From an uncultured Lachnospiraceae bacterium (GTDB lineage: Bacteria; Bacillota; Clostridia; Lachnospirales; Lachnospiraceae): 64,000 nucleotides of DNA. Below the pieces are notes generated by a model that was not told the origin of the DNA, ran no database searches, and saw only the letters and a program-made list of their open reading frames with translations. A program made the position numbers and the translations under genes. Within the stretch, counting starts at the first letter, position 1. Each line of letters opens with the position of its first letter. Of the stretch, positions 15,503 through 25,062 are shown piece after piece. The stretch lies in contig CAJTQO010000014.1 of the NCBI GenBank assembly GCA_910578405.1, forward strand, positions 12,795 through 76,794. The letters run 5' to 3'.

Positions 15503-17167
15503 ATGGTATGGAAACAGCGGGGGAAGGGAAAACGGGGCGTTATTTTAAACCGGGTTGTTTTATGGGGCGCTTTATTGTGCGCAGTTATGTTGTGCAGCGC
15601 TTTGGTTTACCAGGTCGTTTTATATGGCGGCATTGTGTGGCGGTTTGGTCGCGGCAATAGGAAGGGGAGGACAGAAGGGAGCTTTCCGGTGCGCATAGAA
15701 TCCTGCAGGATTGACAGGGAAAAGGGGGAAGTGGCGGTAACGGCTTCGGCGCAGGAGGTTTTGGAAAGTGACGATAAGTATTATTACCTTTTTGCCTTGC
15801 AGGTTTATGACGAAGGGCTTATTGGCGGGCAGACGTATTTGCGGAGGGAGCGTAAAGGGGAGAAAGTGGAATTTAAAACGGAATTCCATAAGGAAAACGG
15901 GCTGTTTCGTAAGTATGTGGTGGCGGTGGTAAGAAACGGGGAGTATGTGGCGGTAAGCAGGCCGCATTATATCACCAATCCGGAGGAACTGGCGGTATTT
16001 GTCTCCAATGGGGAGCGGCCGGAGGGGAAGAAGGGGCTGCTTATCGACCCGGAGAAGCTATTATCGGCGGAGTTGGAGGAATTAGGCGTAAAACATGCGG
16101 CGTATAATATTCCCGTATCCAGAATATTGGGGCATGACGGGGAGGATGTTTATGAGGCGGTCCATTATACATACCACGGGCAGGATTATGTTTTCAACGG
16201 GCGGGCAATGTCAGAGTATGACCTGGTGTTTCGGACGCTGACGCAGAGGGGGATTGAGGTAACGGCAATCCTTTTAAATGACGCGGCGCAGGATTACCCG
16301 TGGCTGGTTCATCCGCTTGCGCGTTCCGGCATAGGCGGCTCACCTTATTATGCATTCAATGCAGGCGATGGGCAGGGGGTGGAATGCTTGGCGGCTGTCG
16401 GTTCATTTCTGGCGGAAAGGTATTCCGGCGTTATGAATGGCAGAGGAGTGGTTTCCAACTGGGTCATTGGGAATGAGGTGAATGCCCGGAAGGAATGGAA
16501 TTATATGGAACATGTGGATTTGGAGACTTATGTGCGGGAATATGTGAGGGCATACCGGGTTTTTTATCAGGCAATCAAGAGCGTAAACAGCGCATGCCGG
16601 GTATATATTTCCCTGGATAACCAGTGGAACAGGGTGAACCTGCTGACTGGGAGTTACCGGGCCAAGGATGTGTTGGATGAGTTTAACCGCCAGGTGAAGG
16701 AGGAAGGGAACATAGATTGGGGGCTGGCTATCCATCCTTACAACAAACCGCTGACCAAAGTGGAAACATGGGAACCGTCCGTTTATGTGAAGGAAACCGA
16801 GGATACGCCAGTGGTGACGATGGCGAATATCCATGTGGTGACGGATTATATGCGGCAAAAAGAATTCCTTACGGATGCAGGGCAGGTGCGTTCCATTACG
16901 TTAAGTGAGCTTGGGTATACTTCTTCCAAGGGGGAGAAGCTGCAGGCGGCGGCCATAGTATATGCTTACCGGATGGCGGCGGCCAATCCTTATATAGACG
17001 CGGTTTTGTTCTCCAGGCAGACGGACGCGGAAGCGGAAATAGAGCAATTGGATTTATACCTTGGGCTGGACGGTTTGGATGGCGCGCATAAGTATGCTTA
17101 TGAGGCATATAAACATATGGACAGGGAAGCGGGTAACTTTTGCGACGGATGCACGCCGTTTGAGTAG
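15503..17167 (+). CDS. Membrane-anchored DUF5722-type glycoside-hydrolase-like protein
   Basis: The 554-residue protein starts with a short basic stretch and one transmembrane segment (about residues 13-40), so the rest is extracytoplasmic. Residues 50-150 are a beta-rich N-terminal domain. From about 170 it resembles DUF5722, a predicted TIM-barrel glycosidase family. WVIGNEVNARKEW gives a candidate acid/base Glu near residue 324 (NE as in clan A glycosidases), and ITLSELGYTS gives a candidate nucleophile Glu near 468. Inside an exopolysaccharide cluster it could trim, release or remodel the polymer outside the membrane (inference). Family activity has not, to my knowledge, been established. 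Confidence 0.68.
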   Translation: MVWKQRGKGKRGVILNRVVLWGALLCAVMLCSALVYQVVLYGGIVWRFGRGNRKGRTEGSFPVRIESCRIDREKGEVAVTASAQEVLESDDKYYYLFALQVYDEGLIGGQTYLRRERKGEKVEFKTEFHKENGLFRKYVVAVVRNGEYVAVSRPHYITNPEELAVFVSNGERPEGKKGLLIDPEKLLSAELEELGVKHAAYNIPVSRILGHDGEDVYEAVHYTYHGQDYVFNGRAMSEYDLVFRTLTQRGIEVTAILLNDAAQDYPWLVHPLARSGIGGSPYYAFNAGDGQGVECLAAVGSFLAERYSGVMNGRGVVSNWVIGNEVNARKEWNYMEHVDLETYVREYVRAYRVFYQAIKSVNSACRVYISLDNQWNRVNLLTGSYRAKDVLDEFNRQVKEEGNIDWGLAIHPYNKPLTKVETWEPSVYVKETEDTPVVTMANIHVVTDYMRQKEFLTDAGQVRSITLSELGYTSSKGEKLQAAAIVYAYRMAAANPYIDAVLFSRQTDAEAEIEQLDLYLGLDGLDGAHKYAYEAYKHMDREAGNFCDGCTPFE

Positions 17168-17184
17168 AAAGGGCGGGAAAGCCA

Positions 17185-17193
17185 TGCTATAAT
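17185..17193 (+). promoter_or_regulatory. Extended -10 internal promoter in the exopolysaccharide cluster
   Basis: TGCTATAAT is an extended -10 with a perfect TATAAT at 17188-17193. The -35 region is poor. It lies in the 147-bp gap before the GT2 gene that starts at 17315. Confidence 0.5.
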
Positions 17194-17314
17194 GAGAGCG
17201 AAAGGGGAGTTATAAAGTTTGTCAGGCTTTGCAGCAAATCCGGGAGGGGAAAAGAAGCGGCCGGGCCGGACAAAGGATAGGATAACGGAAAAGGGAAACA
17301 GGAGGCAAGAAACC

Positions 17315-18322
17315 ATGGGAGAGGAACTGGTCAGCGTTATCATACCTGTTTATAATATTATGGACTGTCTGCCGCGGTGTGTGGAATCGGTGCGCCGCCA
17401 GACGTATTCCAATTTGGAAATCCTTTTGGTGGACGACGGCTCCAATGATGGGACGGAAGAACTGGTGGACAGGCTGGGGGAAAGGGACGGACGGATACGG
17501 GTCTTTCATAAGCCAAACGGCGGTTCCTCATCGGCGCGTAATTTGGGGCTGCGGGAGGCAAGAGGGGAATATATTGGTTTTGTGGACAGTGATGATTATA
17601 TAGAGCCACAGATGTATGAAAGGCTGATGGAGTGCATCCATAGGGAAAAGGTGGCTATGGCCCAGGTTTCCAGGGATGAGACGGACGAACAGGGGAGACG
17701 GCTGGCGGATGTGTGCCAACCTCCTGAAAGGGCTTTTGTCTGTGGGGCGGAGGCGTTTTTGCGGGAGCTTTTGCTGCACCGGGGGGATTGCTCTTACTGT
17801 ACGAAACTGACAAAACGCAGGTTATTTGAACGGCATACTTTCCCTGAGGGGGCATTGAATGAGGACTTTTGCCTGTTAGTGAAGATGTTGGGGGAAGTGG
17901 AGGGGATTGCCATTTTGCCCCAGCAGGATTACCATGTCTATTACCGGACGGGGAGCAATACAAGGAAGCGGTCAAAGGAGGAATTTTCCAGGGTGTTTAT
18001 GGACATTGTGGATAATGCGGATATGGTTGGGGAACTGGTGGAGAGGAAGTATCCGGCCTTGCGGGAGGAGGCGGTTCGTTTTGGCCTGTATCAGAGGCTG
18101 GACTATATGCTGCATATTCCGGTAAGGAAAATGAGGAGGGAGGATTCCTTTTATGTTTCGGTGAAAAAGTATTTGCGCAGGCATGTGGCGGATACTGTGG
18201 GGAATGCGTTTCTTAGCAGGAAGGAAAAAGTGTATCTGCTGCTGTTGACGGCAGCGCCTAAAACGGTGCGGAGGGTACATGGATGGAAAATGAAAATGCG
18301 CCTGCAAAAGGGGGGCAAATGA
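17315..18322 (+). CDS. GT2 family glycosyltransferase
   Basis: The 335-residue protein has LVSVIIPVYNIMDCLPRCV, DDGSNDGTEE, KPNGGSSSARNLGL and FVDSDDYIEPQMYE, the full GT2 donor- and metal-binding set. The start at 17315 has AGGAGGCAAG upstream; the frame extends 32 codons further up without family similarity. Its end overlaps the start of the GT-C gene by 4 bp (ATGA at 18319-18322), so the two are coupled and probably act in the same glycan. Confidence 0.87.
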   Translation: MGEELVSVIIPVYNIMDCLPRCVESVRRQTYSNLEILLVDDGSNDGTEELVDRLGERDGRIRVFHKPNGGSSSARNLGLREARGEYIGFVDSDDYIEPQMYERLMECIHREKVAMAQVSRDETDEQGRRLADVCQPPERAFVCGAEAFLRELLLHRGDCSYCTKLTKRRLFERHTFPEGALNEDFCLLVKMLGEVEGIAILPQQDYHVYYRTGSNTRKRSKEEFSRVFMDIVDNADMVGELVERKYPALREEAVRFGLYQRLDYMLHIPVRKMRREDSFYVSVKKYLRRHVADTVGNAFLSRKEKVYLLLLTAAPKTVRRVHGWKMKMRLQKGGK

Positions 18323-20142
18323 AGGGGGAACGTGACTGGATGGGAAGGCAGGGAAAGGCGCGGAAAGGATTGATTGGGAAAGGGCAGGCGGGGATTGGGC
18401 CTGCAGGCAGCGGGACAGGAAGGGATGGCGCAGCGTCCATGGGGAAATGGATGTGGATTGCCGCGTTTGCGCTGCTTCTTTCCTTGCAAATCATGACTAT
18501 CTTCTATTTTGGGGAGAGGAAAACGGGGTTCCATGAGGACGAATATTATTCCTTTTATTCCACCAACCGGACGGCAGGGCTGTATGAGCCGGACCGGGAA
18601 TGGGTGGAGAGGGATGCTTTCCGTAATGAGTTTGTCGTTTTGCAGGGGGAGCGGTTTCGTTATGGTTTGGTGGCCACGGTGCAATCCTGGGATGTGCATC
18701 CGCCGTTTTTTTACTTTATGCTGCATACGGTATGTTCTTTTTTCCCGGGGGTGTTTAGCAAGTGGCTGGGGATTGGCTTGAATATGGTGGCTTTTTGCTT
18801 AAACTTTTGTTTGCTTTCCTGGCTGGCTTATATGGTGGGCGGAGGGAATAAGTGGCTGGCATGGGTGGTGACGGCTGTCCATGGATTCAATCCGGTGATT
18901 ATTTCCGGGGTGATGTTTATACGGATGTACGAATGGCTGACTGTGTTTGTGCTGTTGTGCGCCTGTCTGCATGTGCGTGAAGTGAAAAGCGCGGATGGGG
19001 CGGCGGATGGGGAGTGGGTAAAAAAATTTCTGCTTCCTCTTATGGCAGTCAATTACCTTGGGTTTCTGACGCAGTATTATTATCTTATTTTTCTGTTTTT
19101 TATGGCGGTGGGGTTTTGTTTGTGGAATTTGCTGCACTGTGTGGGAAAGGATAAGGGACGGGGCGTCTTTGCGGCGGGCAAAGGGCAGTGGAAGGAGCGG
19201 ATTTTGCGCTGTGTCTGGTACGGATGCGCCTGCGGGGCGTCTTTGCTGTTTGCGGTGGTGAGCTACCCGGCCTGTCTTTCCCATATTTTACGGGGATACC
19301 GGGGAACAGGGGCGGTTTCCGAATTTCTGGACCCGTCCAATACGGGGGGAAGGCTTGGCTTTTTTGCAGGGTTGATGAATGAATATTTGTTTGACGGGTA
19401 TCTTTGGCATTGGATTGGGGCGATTGTTTTGTTGGGATGCCTGGTATGGATTCAGGGCAAAAGGGGATGCAAAAACGGGAAGGGGAGTAAGGGCAAAGAC
19501 GGCAGGGAGCGGGATTTTTGGGAAGAGGGCGGTGTATTTTTTCTGCTTTTGTTTGCTGTATGCGGATATTTTTTTACCGTGTCCAAGACGGCGCTTTTGC
19601 TGTATGAAACATCCAACCGGTATCAGCTCCCGGTATATGGGATTTTGATTCTTTTGGTAATCACAGTGGCATATAGGCTGTGGGAAAGGCTTGTCCGGCT
19701 TTTTTGTGAGGGGCAGCGGGCGGAAAGGCTGGCAGCGGCCGGCGGGGCAGGGCTGTTGTTTTTGCTTTTGGTTGGGGATGTGCATGAGATAAATGCAGGA
19801 AAGATGATTTTCCTGTATGAAGAGGAAAAGGCGGATGTGGAATATGCCAGGGGAAATGCCAATATGCCTGTGGTTATTTTGTACAATGACACAACGCCTT
19901 ATCATGTGTGGTGGCTTTCACAGGAGTTGATGGAATATAACAGGCTCTATTTTGTAAGCGCCGGAAACAAAGAGCGGATTGTGGATGATATTATCTGTAA
20001 CAGCGATAAGATAATTGTTTATGCGGCGGATTATGATACGCAAAGGGAGAGCCTGGAACTGATTTTGGAAAGCAATCCGGCGTTAGCCGGATACAGGCTG
20101 GTGTCGCAGAAGTCGCTTTGGAGCGTTTATGAGTTTGAGTAG
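18319..20142 (+). CDS. GT39/ArnT-like GT-C integral membrane glycosyltransferase
   Basis: The 607-residue protein begins with about 40 cytoplasmic residues rich in Gly, Lys and Arg. The first transmembrane segment (about 42-63) is followed by FHEDEYYSFY in the first outside loop, an acidic motif of the kind used by GT-C enzymes to bind polyprenyl-phosphate sugars. Ten or more membrane segments and a soluble C-terminal domain (about 500-607) follow. It should transfer a sugar from a lipid carrier, perhaps one made by the DPM1-like enzyme at 4074, to an acceptor outside the cell. Part of the gene (19723-19847) is repeated just downstream. The start overlaps the preceding stop (ATGA). Confidence 0.78.
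   Translation: MKGERDWMGRQGKARKGLIGKGQAGIGPAGSGTGRDGAASMGKWMWIAAFALLLSLQIMTIFYFGERKTGFHEDEYYSFYSTNRTAGLYEPDREWVERDAFRNEFVVLQGERFRYGLVATVQSWDVHPPFFYFMLHTVCSFFPGVFSKWLGIGLNMVAFCLNFCLLSWLAYMVGGGNKWLAWVVTAVHGFNPVIISGVMFIRMYEWLTVFVLLCACLHVREVKSADGAADGEWVKKFLLPLMAVNYLGFLTQYYYLIFLFFMAVGFCLWNLLHCVGKDKGRGVFAAGKGQWKERILRCVWYGCACGASLLFAVVSYPACLSHILRGYRGTGAVSEFLDPSNTGGRLGFFAGLMNEYLFDGYLWHWIGAIVLLGCLVWIQGKRGCKNGKGSKGKDGRERDFWEEGGVFFLLLFAVCGYFFTVSKTALLLYETSNRYQLPVYGILILLVITVAYRLWERLVRLFCEGQRAERLAAAGGAGLLFLLLVGDVHEINAGKMIFLYEEEKADVEYARGNANMPVVILYNDTTPYHVWWLSQELMEYNRLYFVSAGNKERIVDDIICNSDKIIVYAADYDTQRESLELILESNPALAGYRLVSQKSLWSVYEFE
19723..19847 (+). repeat. 125-bp direct repeat, copy 1 (inside the GT-C gene)
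   Basis: This internal segment of the GT-C gene recurs at 20175-20299, exactly 452 bp further on, with two mismatches that I can see (19727/20179 and 19822/20274). Confidence 0.9.
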
Positions 20143-20174
20143 ATGGTGAATTGTTTCTCTTTCCGGAAGTTTAT

Positions 20175-20299
20175 GAAAAGCTGGCAGCGGCCGGCGGGGC
20201 AGGGCTGTTGTTTTTGCTTTTGGTTGGGGATGTGCATGAGATAAATGCAGGAAAGATGATTTTCCTGTATGAAAAGGAAAAGGCGGATGTGGAATATGC
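20175..20299 (+). repeat. 125-bp direct repeat, copy 2 (intergenic GT-C gene remnant)
   Basis: A near-identical copy of 19723-19847 lies after the GT-C stop codon and just upstream of the oxidoreductase gene. It is a fragment, not a gene. It may be the scar of a tandem duplication or of recombination with a related GT-C gene. Its last bases run into the ribosome site of the next gene. Confidence 0.88.
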
Positions 20300-20321
20300 A
20301 AAAGCTTGAGGAGGAAAAGGG

Positions 20322-21320
20322 ATGGAGGAAATAAGGCTGGGTACCGTTGGCTCAGGAATTATTGTGCGTTCGATTCTGGATAATGTAAAAGTGACGGATG
20401 GCATCCGTCTGGCGGCGGTTTATTCGCGCAGCAGGGAAAAAGGGGAAGCGTTGGCAGCGGAATATGGAGTGGGAAAGGTATATACCGATATGGACGCTTT
20501 CCTGGAAGAGGAAGAAATGAATTTTGTTTATATCGCATCACCCAACCTGCTTCATTACGGACAGGTGAAAAAAGCGCTGCAGGCGGGAAAAAATGTAATC
20601 TGTGAGAAGCCTTTTTGCACAAGGGCGGCTCAGGCCGTGGAGTTAATCCGTCTTGCAAAGGAGAAGCGTTTGTTCCTGGTGGATGCGGCGCCTACCGCTT
20701 TTCTCCCGAATTTGGAGATTTTGAAAAGGGAATTGCCAAAGGTGGGAAAGGTGAAGCTGGTATTGGCAAATTACAGCCAGTATTCCAGCAGGTATGATGT
20801 GCTGTTAAAGGGGGAAATCCCCAATGTATTTAACCCGGAATATGCAGGCGGGAGCCTGATGGACATTAATTTTTATAATGTTTATTTGAATGTTGCGTTG
20901 TTTGGCAGGCCGCAAAATGTGGTTTATTATCCTAACATTTACGGGAATTTGGCAGATACCTCCGGGATTCTGATGATGTGTTACGATGGGTTTGTGAGCC
21001 AGTCGGCCGGGGCAAAGGATACATGGGGGGTGAATTACTTCCAGATTGAAGGGGAACAGGGTTATATATACATTGCAGGGGGCAGCAATGGGCTTGCGGA
21101 AATAAAAACAGTGACGAAGTCGGGCGAGGAATGTTTTAATGAACAGCCAAACCCGGATCGATGGTTTTATGAAGTGCAGAATATGACAAAGCTTTTGCTG
21201 GCGGATGATTATGATGCAATCTATCAGCGGTTGGATGTCATGTTGGATGTAGTGGACACGCTGGAAAGATCCCGCAGGGGGGCAGGGATAGTTTTCCCGG
21301 GGGATGAAACGGACAGGTAA
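20322..21320 (+). CDS. Gfo/Idh/MocA-family NAD(P)-dependent oxidoreductase
   Basis: The 332-residue protein has the N-terminal Rossmann fold (RLGTVGSGIIVRSIL), a YIASPNLLH segment, and the family signature AGKNVICEKPF with the catalytic Lys. A C-terminal alpha/beta domain of the GFO_IDH_MocA_C type follows. It oxidises or reduces a sugar or inositol-type substrate that is unknown. GAGGAGGAAAAGG lies before the ATG at 20322. It is followed after 18 bp by a sugar isomerase-like gene, a common pairing in sugar catabolism. Confidence 0.88.
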   Translation: MEEIRLGTVGSGIIVRSILDNVKVTDGIRLAAVYSRSREKGEALAAEYGVGKVYTDMDAFLEEEEMNFVYIASPNLLHYGQVKKALQAGKNVICEKPFCTRAAQAVELIRLAKEKRLFLVDAAPTAFLPNLEILKRELPKVGKVKLVLANYSQYSSRYDVLLKGEIPNVFNPEYAGGSLMDINFYNVYLNVALFGRPQNVVYYPNIYGNLADTSGILMMCYDGFVSQSAGAKDTWGVNYFQIEGEQGYIYIAGGSNGLAEIKTVTKSGEECFNEQPNPDRWFYEVQNMTKLLLADDYDAIYQRLDVMLDVVDTLERSRRGAGIVFPGDETDR

Positions 21321-21338
21321 AATTGGAAGGGAGCCGGA

Positions 21339-22151
21339 ATGAAAATAGCGGTTTTTTATGAGAATATAATGGAAGGCGTAACAAAAGAAGGGCTGGAGGA
21401 AGAAAAGGTTTTAGAAGAACTGGCCGGGCTTGGCATGGAACTGGTCTATATCAGCTATGAGGCATTGGAAGAGCGCAAGGATTTCCTGCTCCCTCTGTTT
21501 TCGAAGCTGGGGCTTAAGGTGGAGGGGCTGCATTGGGCTTTTGACTTTGGGCAGAGCCCGGAGGCGGAAAGCTACCGTAAGGCTGTTGATTTGGCTAAGG
21601 AGGCCGGGGCCGGGAGCCTTTTGATTGTACCGGGCATGATTTCAGAAGAAAAGAAGGGGGATAGGGAGCGGATACGAAATAACATGAAGGCAGCCCTGTC
21701 CAAGGCCGTCAGGTATGGGGAAGAAAGAGGGATTGCGGTATGCATGGAAGATTATGACAGCATGGAAGCGCCATATCATTGCGTGGAGGAGCTGGAGTGG
21801 TTTTTGGAGCAGGTAAGTGGGTTAAGGTGCTGCTTTGACACCGGGAATTTCGTAGTGTGCCATGAAGATGAACTGGAAGCGTTTCATCGGCTGCGCAGCC
21901 GGATTTGTACGCTGCATCTGAAAGACCGCGCTATGACAAAGGGCAATCCGGGGGACGGGCAGGTGGTTTGTGCGGACGGTGCGGTGATGTACCCGGCCTC
22001 TGTTGGCGGCGGATGTATGAAAATTGCTGAAATCCTGCAGGAATTAAAAAAAGACGGCTATGCGGGGAATGTGGTGGTGGAATTGTTTGATTATGCGCAG
22101 ACACTGGCCGGGCTAAAGCAGTCCGTTGCGTGGGTGAAGGAATTGCTGTAA
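21339..22151 (+). CDS. Sugar phosphate isomerase/epimerase family TIM-barrel protein (AP endonuclease 2-like)
   Basis: The 270-residue protein has the xylose isomerase-like barrel features. IAVCMEDYDS (Glu metal ligand), CCFDTGNFV (Asp), ICTLHLKDRAM (His-x-Lys-Asp) and NVVVELFDY (Glu) form the usual metal site. The reaction is most likely an isomerisation, epimerisation or dehydration of a sugar acid or inositol derivative produced by the oxidoreductase just upstream. A GGAAGGGAG ribosome site precedes ATG 21339. Confidence 0.85.
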   Translation: MKIAVFYENIMEGVTKEGLEEEKVLEELAGLGMELVYISYEALEERKDFLLPLFSKLGLKVEGLHWAFDFGQSPEAESYRKAVDLAKEAGAGSLLIVPGMISEEKKGDRERIRNNMKAALSKAVRYGEERGIAVCMEDYDSMEAPYHCVEELEWFLEQVSGLRCCFDTGNFVVCHEDELEAFHRLRSRICTLHLKDRAMTKGNPGDGQVVCADGAVMYPASVGGGCMKIAEILQELKKDGYAGNVVVELFDYAQTLAGLKQSVAWVKELL

Positions 22152-22178
22152 CCTACGGTTGGAAGCGGGGGATGGAAT

Positions 22179-23765
22179 ATGGGATATTATTTAAATCCGG
22201 GGAATAAGGGCTTTTGGGAAGCGCTCCGTTCCAGGATTTACGTGGATAAGACAGGGCTGATAGACTGTACGAACCAATGCATCAATACGGATGAAAAGTT
22301 TATCTGTGTCAGCAGGCCCAGGCGTTTTGGAAAATCCATGGCATTGAAAATGCTGGCCGCCTATTACAGCAGGGGCTGCGATTCGGCAGGATTATTTGAA
22401 GGGCTTACAATAGAAAAAAATGGGGCATTCCGGGAATATCTGAACCAGTATGATGTTATTTTTTTGAATATGCAGCAGTTTTTGCTGGAGGCGGAGGCGG
22501 GGAAAATAACGGAATATTTGGAGCGGGAGGTGGTAAGGGAGCTGGAGAAAGAATACGGGGGAATTTTAGACAGGCAGGAAATGGGGCTTGCGGCGGCGTT
22601 GCGGCAGATTTATGTGGAAACGGACAGGCAGTTTATTTTTCTGGTGGACGAGTGGGACTGTGTGATGCGTGAACGGCAGGAGGCGGAAGACTTGCAGAAA
22701 CAGTATCTGGATTTTCTCAGGAACCTTTTGAAAGACCAGCCTTATGTAGCCCTTGCCTATATGACGGGGATTTTGCCTGTGAAGAAATATGGACGTCATT
22801 CGGCGTTAAATATGTTTTTGGAATATTCTATGACAGACCAGAGTCTTTTTGAGGAATATACGGGTTTTACAGAAAAGGAAGTGGAAGCGTTATGCAGGCA
22901 GTTTGGCATGGACTTTGCAGAGACAAAGAACTGGTATGACGGATACCGGTTTGCCGGATTGCGGCATATATATAATCCAAAATCTGTGGTAGAAGCGATG
23001 CGCCGGCGCAGGTTTTCCAGTTATTGGACTTCTACGGAAACATATGAGGCTTTGAAGGTTTATATGGATATGGATTTTGACGGGCTGCGGGCTGATATAG
23101 CGCAGATGATGGGTTGTGGACGCGTTAAAGTCCGTACGCGCAGTTTCCAGAATGATATGTGTCATCTTAAGATAAAGGATGACGTTTTGACGTTGTTGAT
23201 TCATTTAGGATATCTTGGGTATGATTCCAGACAGGGGGAAGCGTTTATCCCAAACAGGGAAATTGCGGAGGAATTCGAAAATGCGATGAGTGTGGGCGGC
23301 TGGCAGGAGGTTATGCGTGTTTTGAAAGCCTCGGAAAAGCTGCTGGAAGATACTTTGAAGGGGGATGCAGAGCGTGTGGCGGAAGGATTGGACAGGGCGC
23401 ATATGGAAGTGGCGTCCGTATTGGCATACAATGATGAAAATTCACTTGCCAGCGCGGTTATGCTCGCCTATTATTGCGCAAGGAAGGATTACCGGCTGTT
23501 TAGGGAACTGCCTGCAGGATACGGGTTTGCGGATATCGTATTCCTGCCGCTGCCATCTGTAGGGAAGCCTGCGCTGGTAGTGGAGCTAAAATACGGTAAG
23601 ACGGCCGATGACGCGATACGGCAAATAAAGGATAGATGTTATGCACAGGCATTGGAAGGTTATAGCGGGGACATTCTGTTGGTTGGCATTGCTTATGATA
23701 AGAGAGCGAAAACGAAGCGGCATAGCTGTAGGATAGAGAAATTGGAAAAGCTTAGCAGATATTAG
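22179..23765 (+). CDS. AAA-ATPase-like protein with C-terminal PD-(D/E)XK nuclease domain (AAA-ATPase_like/DUF1703)
   Basis: The 528-residue protein opens with a conserved YVDKTGLI and a Walker A-like SRPRRFGKSMAL (about residues 45-56). FIFLVDEWD (about 152-160) is the Walker B. The C-terminal end has FADIVFLPL...PALVVELKYGKT, which fits the D...ExK core of PD-(D/E)XK nucleases. The family is abundant and often multicopy in gut anaerobes. Its function is unknown, though links to mobile elements or defence have been proposed. Nothing around it shows a specific role; it is read with the sugar genes. Confidence 0.88.
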   Translation: MGYYLNPGNKGFWEALRSRIYVDKTGLIDCTNQCINTDEKFICVSRPRRFGKSMALKMLAAYYSRGCDSAGLFEGLTIEKNGAFREYLNQYDVIFLNMQQFLLEAEAGKITEYLEREVVRELEKEYGGILDRQEMGLAAALRQIYVETDRQFIFLVDEWDCVMRERQEAEDLQKQYLDFLRNLLKDQPYVALAYMTGILPVKKYGRHSALNMFLEYSMTDQSLFEEYTGFTEKEVEALCRQFGMDFAETKNWYDGYRFAGLRHIYNPKSVVEAMRRRRFSSYWTSTETYEALKVYMDMDFDGLRADIAQMMGCGRVKVRTRSFQNDMCHLKIKDDVLTLLIHLGYLGYDSRQGEAFIPNREIAEEFENAMSVGGWQEVMRVLKASEKLLEDTLKGDAERVAEGLDRAHMEVASVLAYNDENSLASAVMLAYYCARKDYRLFRELPAGYGFADIVFLPLPSVGKPALVVELKYGKTADDAIRQIKDRCYAQALEGYSGDILLVGIAYDKRAKTKRHSCRIEKLEKLSRY

Positions 23766-23788
23766 TTTACGGAAGGGAAAAGAAAGAT

Positions 23789-25030
23789 ATGAAGAACAAT
23801 GCAAAAGGGAAAAAAGGAAAGATAGGGAAAATGTGGGCGGTAGTCTTGGCATTTATGCTTCTTTGCGGCTGTGGGAAGAAGCTGGAAGTGGCGGAAGAGG
23901 TTAAGATGGAGGAATATAGGTCGCCGGACGGGACATACAGCATTGAAGCGGATGCAGGTTATGAAAAGATAGATATGGGGATGGAGAGCTGGCTTGGGTT
24001 AGAGCCGGAGGACGGCATGGACAGCGTGGCGGTTATGCAGTTTCCTAAAAAGGGCAGTTTTATGGGCGGATGGGCCAACCTGGGGGAAGCGATAGCGTTT
24101 ATGGAAGAGTCCAACGGGTTTACGGATAAGAAAGAGATGGAAACGCCGCAATGCCCTAATCTTCAGAATATGGAGGCATATACCTATAAGATGACACAGG
24201 ACGATTTTACCACAAAACTGTATGTGGTTTATGGGGAGACGGACTATGCGCATTATTTCCTGGCGTATTATGAGGGGATGGTGAAAATGCGCAGGGACAA
24301 TTATTTTGCAGATATATGCGCTTCTTTTAGGGAATATGAGGAAGCCATCGGGGAGAAATCCGTTCCTGCTATGGAAGTGACGGATACGGTGCGGTGGTTT
24401 AACGCGTCCAATTCCGTCCTTATTGACGCAAACCAGTGGGATTACCGGGTGTATGGCGGGCTGGAGGCGGATGAGGCAAGCATGGAAGTCGCCAGACAGG
24501 TTTTGGACAACAGTTGGGAGGTGACGGATAAGGAAACCGCGGATGAGACGCTGCTTTGGCTTATGGAGGAAGGACACCGGACGGAGTTTACGGAGGAAAT
24601 GGAACTTTTGGAAAGCGAGGGTTTGGGCGAAGTGGATGAGCAGGCGAGGGTGTCTTTCTTGATGGAGAATTTTGAGCTGGATGAGGAATGGGCGCAAAAT
24701 TATGCAAGATGGTATGGCAGATATGAGGAGAACCCGGAAGATGCGGTTTCAGGCTGGGATTATAACCGGGCGCTTAGCCAGCTTGCCAATTTTTACCTGG
24801 CAGGCTATTACACGTTGGAAGAGGCGTTGGACGCTTCCCTGGAGGTGGCAAAGACAATACAGGGAAGCTTTGCTTCCTGGGACGATTATATGGAAAGTTA
24901 TTTTACCGGGTACGAATATTGGGCGGAGGAAGAAAGCACGCAAAGAAGAGGGATTTATAAGGGGCTGCAGGAAGCGGCGGACAACCCGTTTGCGGTGGAT
25001 TTCAAAACGGAGCTGGAAAAGAGCTGGTAA
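23789..25030 (+). CDS. Lipoprotein with DUF1266-like C-terminal region
   Basis: The 413-residue protein has a lipoprotein signal: basic start, hydrophobic segment (about 15-27) and lipobox LLCGC with the Cys at about residue 30. It should be anchored on the outer face of the membrane. Residues 40-190 are an uncharacterised domain (SPDGTYSIEADAGYEKI). Residues 200-410 have the pattern WDYNRALSQLANFYLAGYYT...EALDAS...IQGSFASWDDYMESYFTGYEYW, which resembles DUF1266. No function can be given. A promoter for the next gene overlaps the following gap. Confidence 0.65.
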   Translation: MKNNAKGKKGKIGKMWAVVLAFMLLCGCGKKLEVAEEVKMEEYRSPDGTYSIEADAGYEKIDMGMESWLGLEPEDGMDSVAVMQFPKKGSFMGGWANLGEAIAFMEESNGFTDKKEMETPQCPNLQNMEAYTYKMTQDDFTTKLYVVYGETDYAHYFLAYYEGMVKMRRDNYFADICASFREYEEAIGEKSVPAMEVTDTVRWFNASNSVLIDANQWDYRVYGGLEADEASMEVARQVLDNSWEVTDKETADETLLWLMEEGHRTEFTEEMELLESEGLGEVDEQARVSFLMENFELDEEWAQNYARWYGRYEENPEDAVSGWDYNRALSQLANFYLAGYYTLEEALDASLEVAKTIQGSFASWDDYMESYFTGYEYWAEEESTQRRGIYKGLQEAADNPFAVDFKTELEKSW

Positions 25031-25062
25031 GTATAATTTTGCTGGCTTTCTTATCCATTATC

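Noticed and set aside
22179..23765. Defence-system ATPase
   Set aside because: The AAA-ATPase_like/PD-(D/E)XK family is very common and multicopy in gut anaerobes. No partner genes of a known defence system lie nearby, so no such claim is made.
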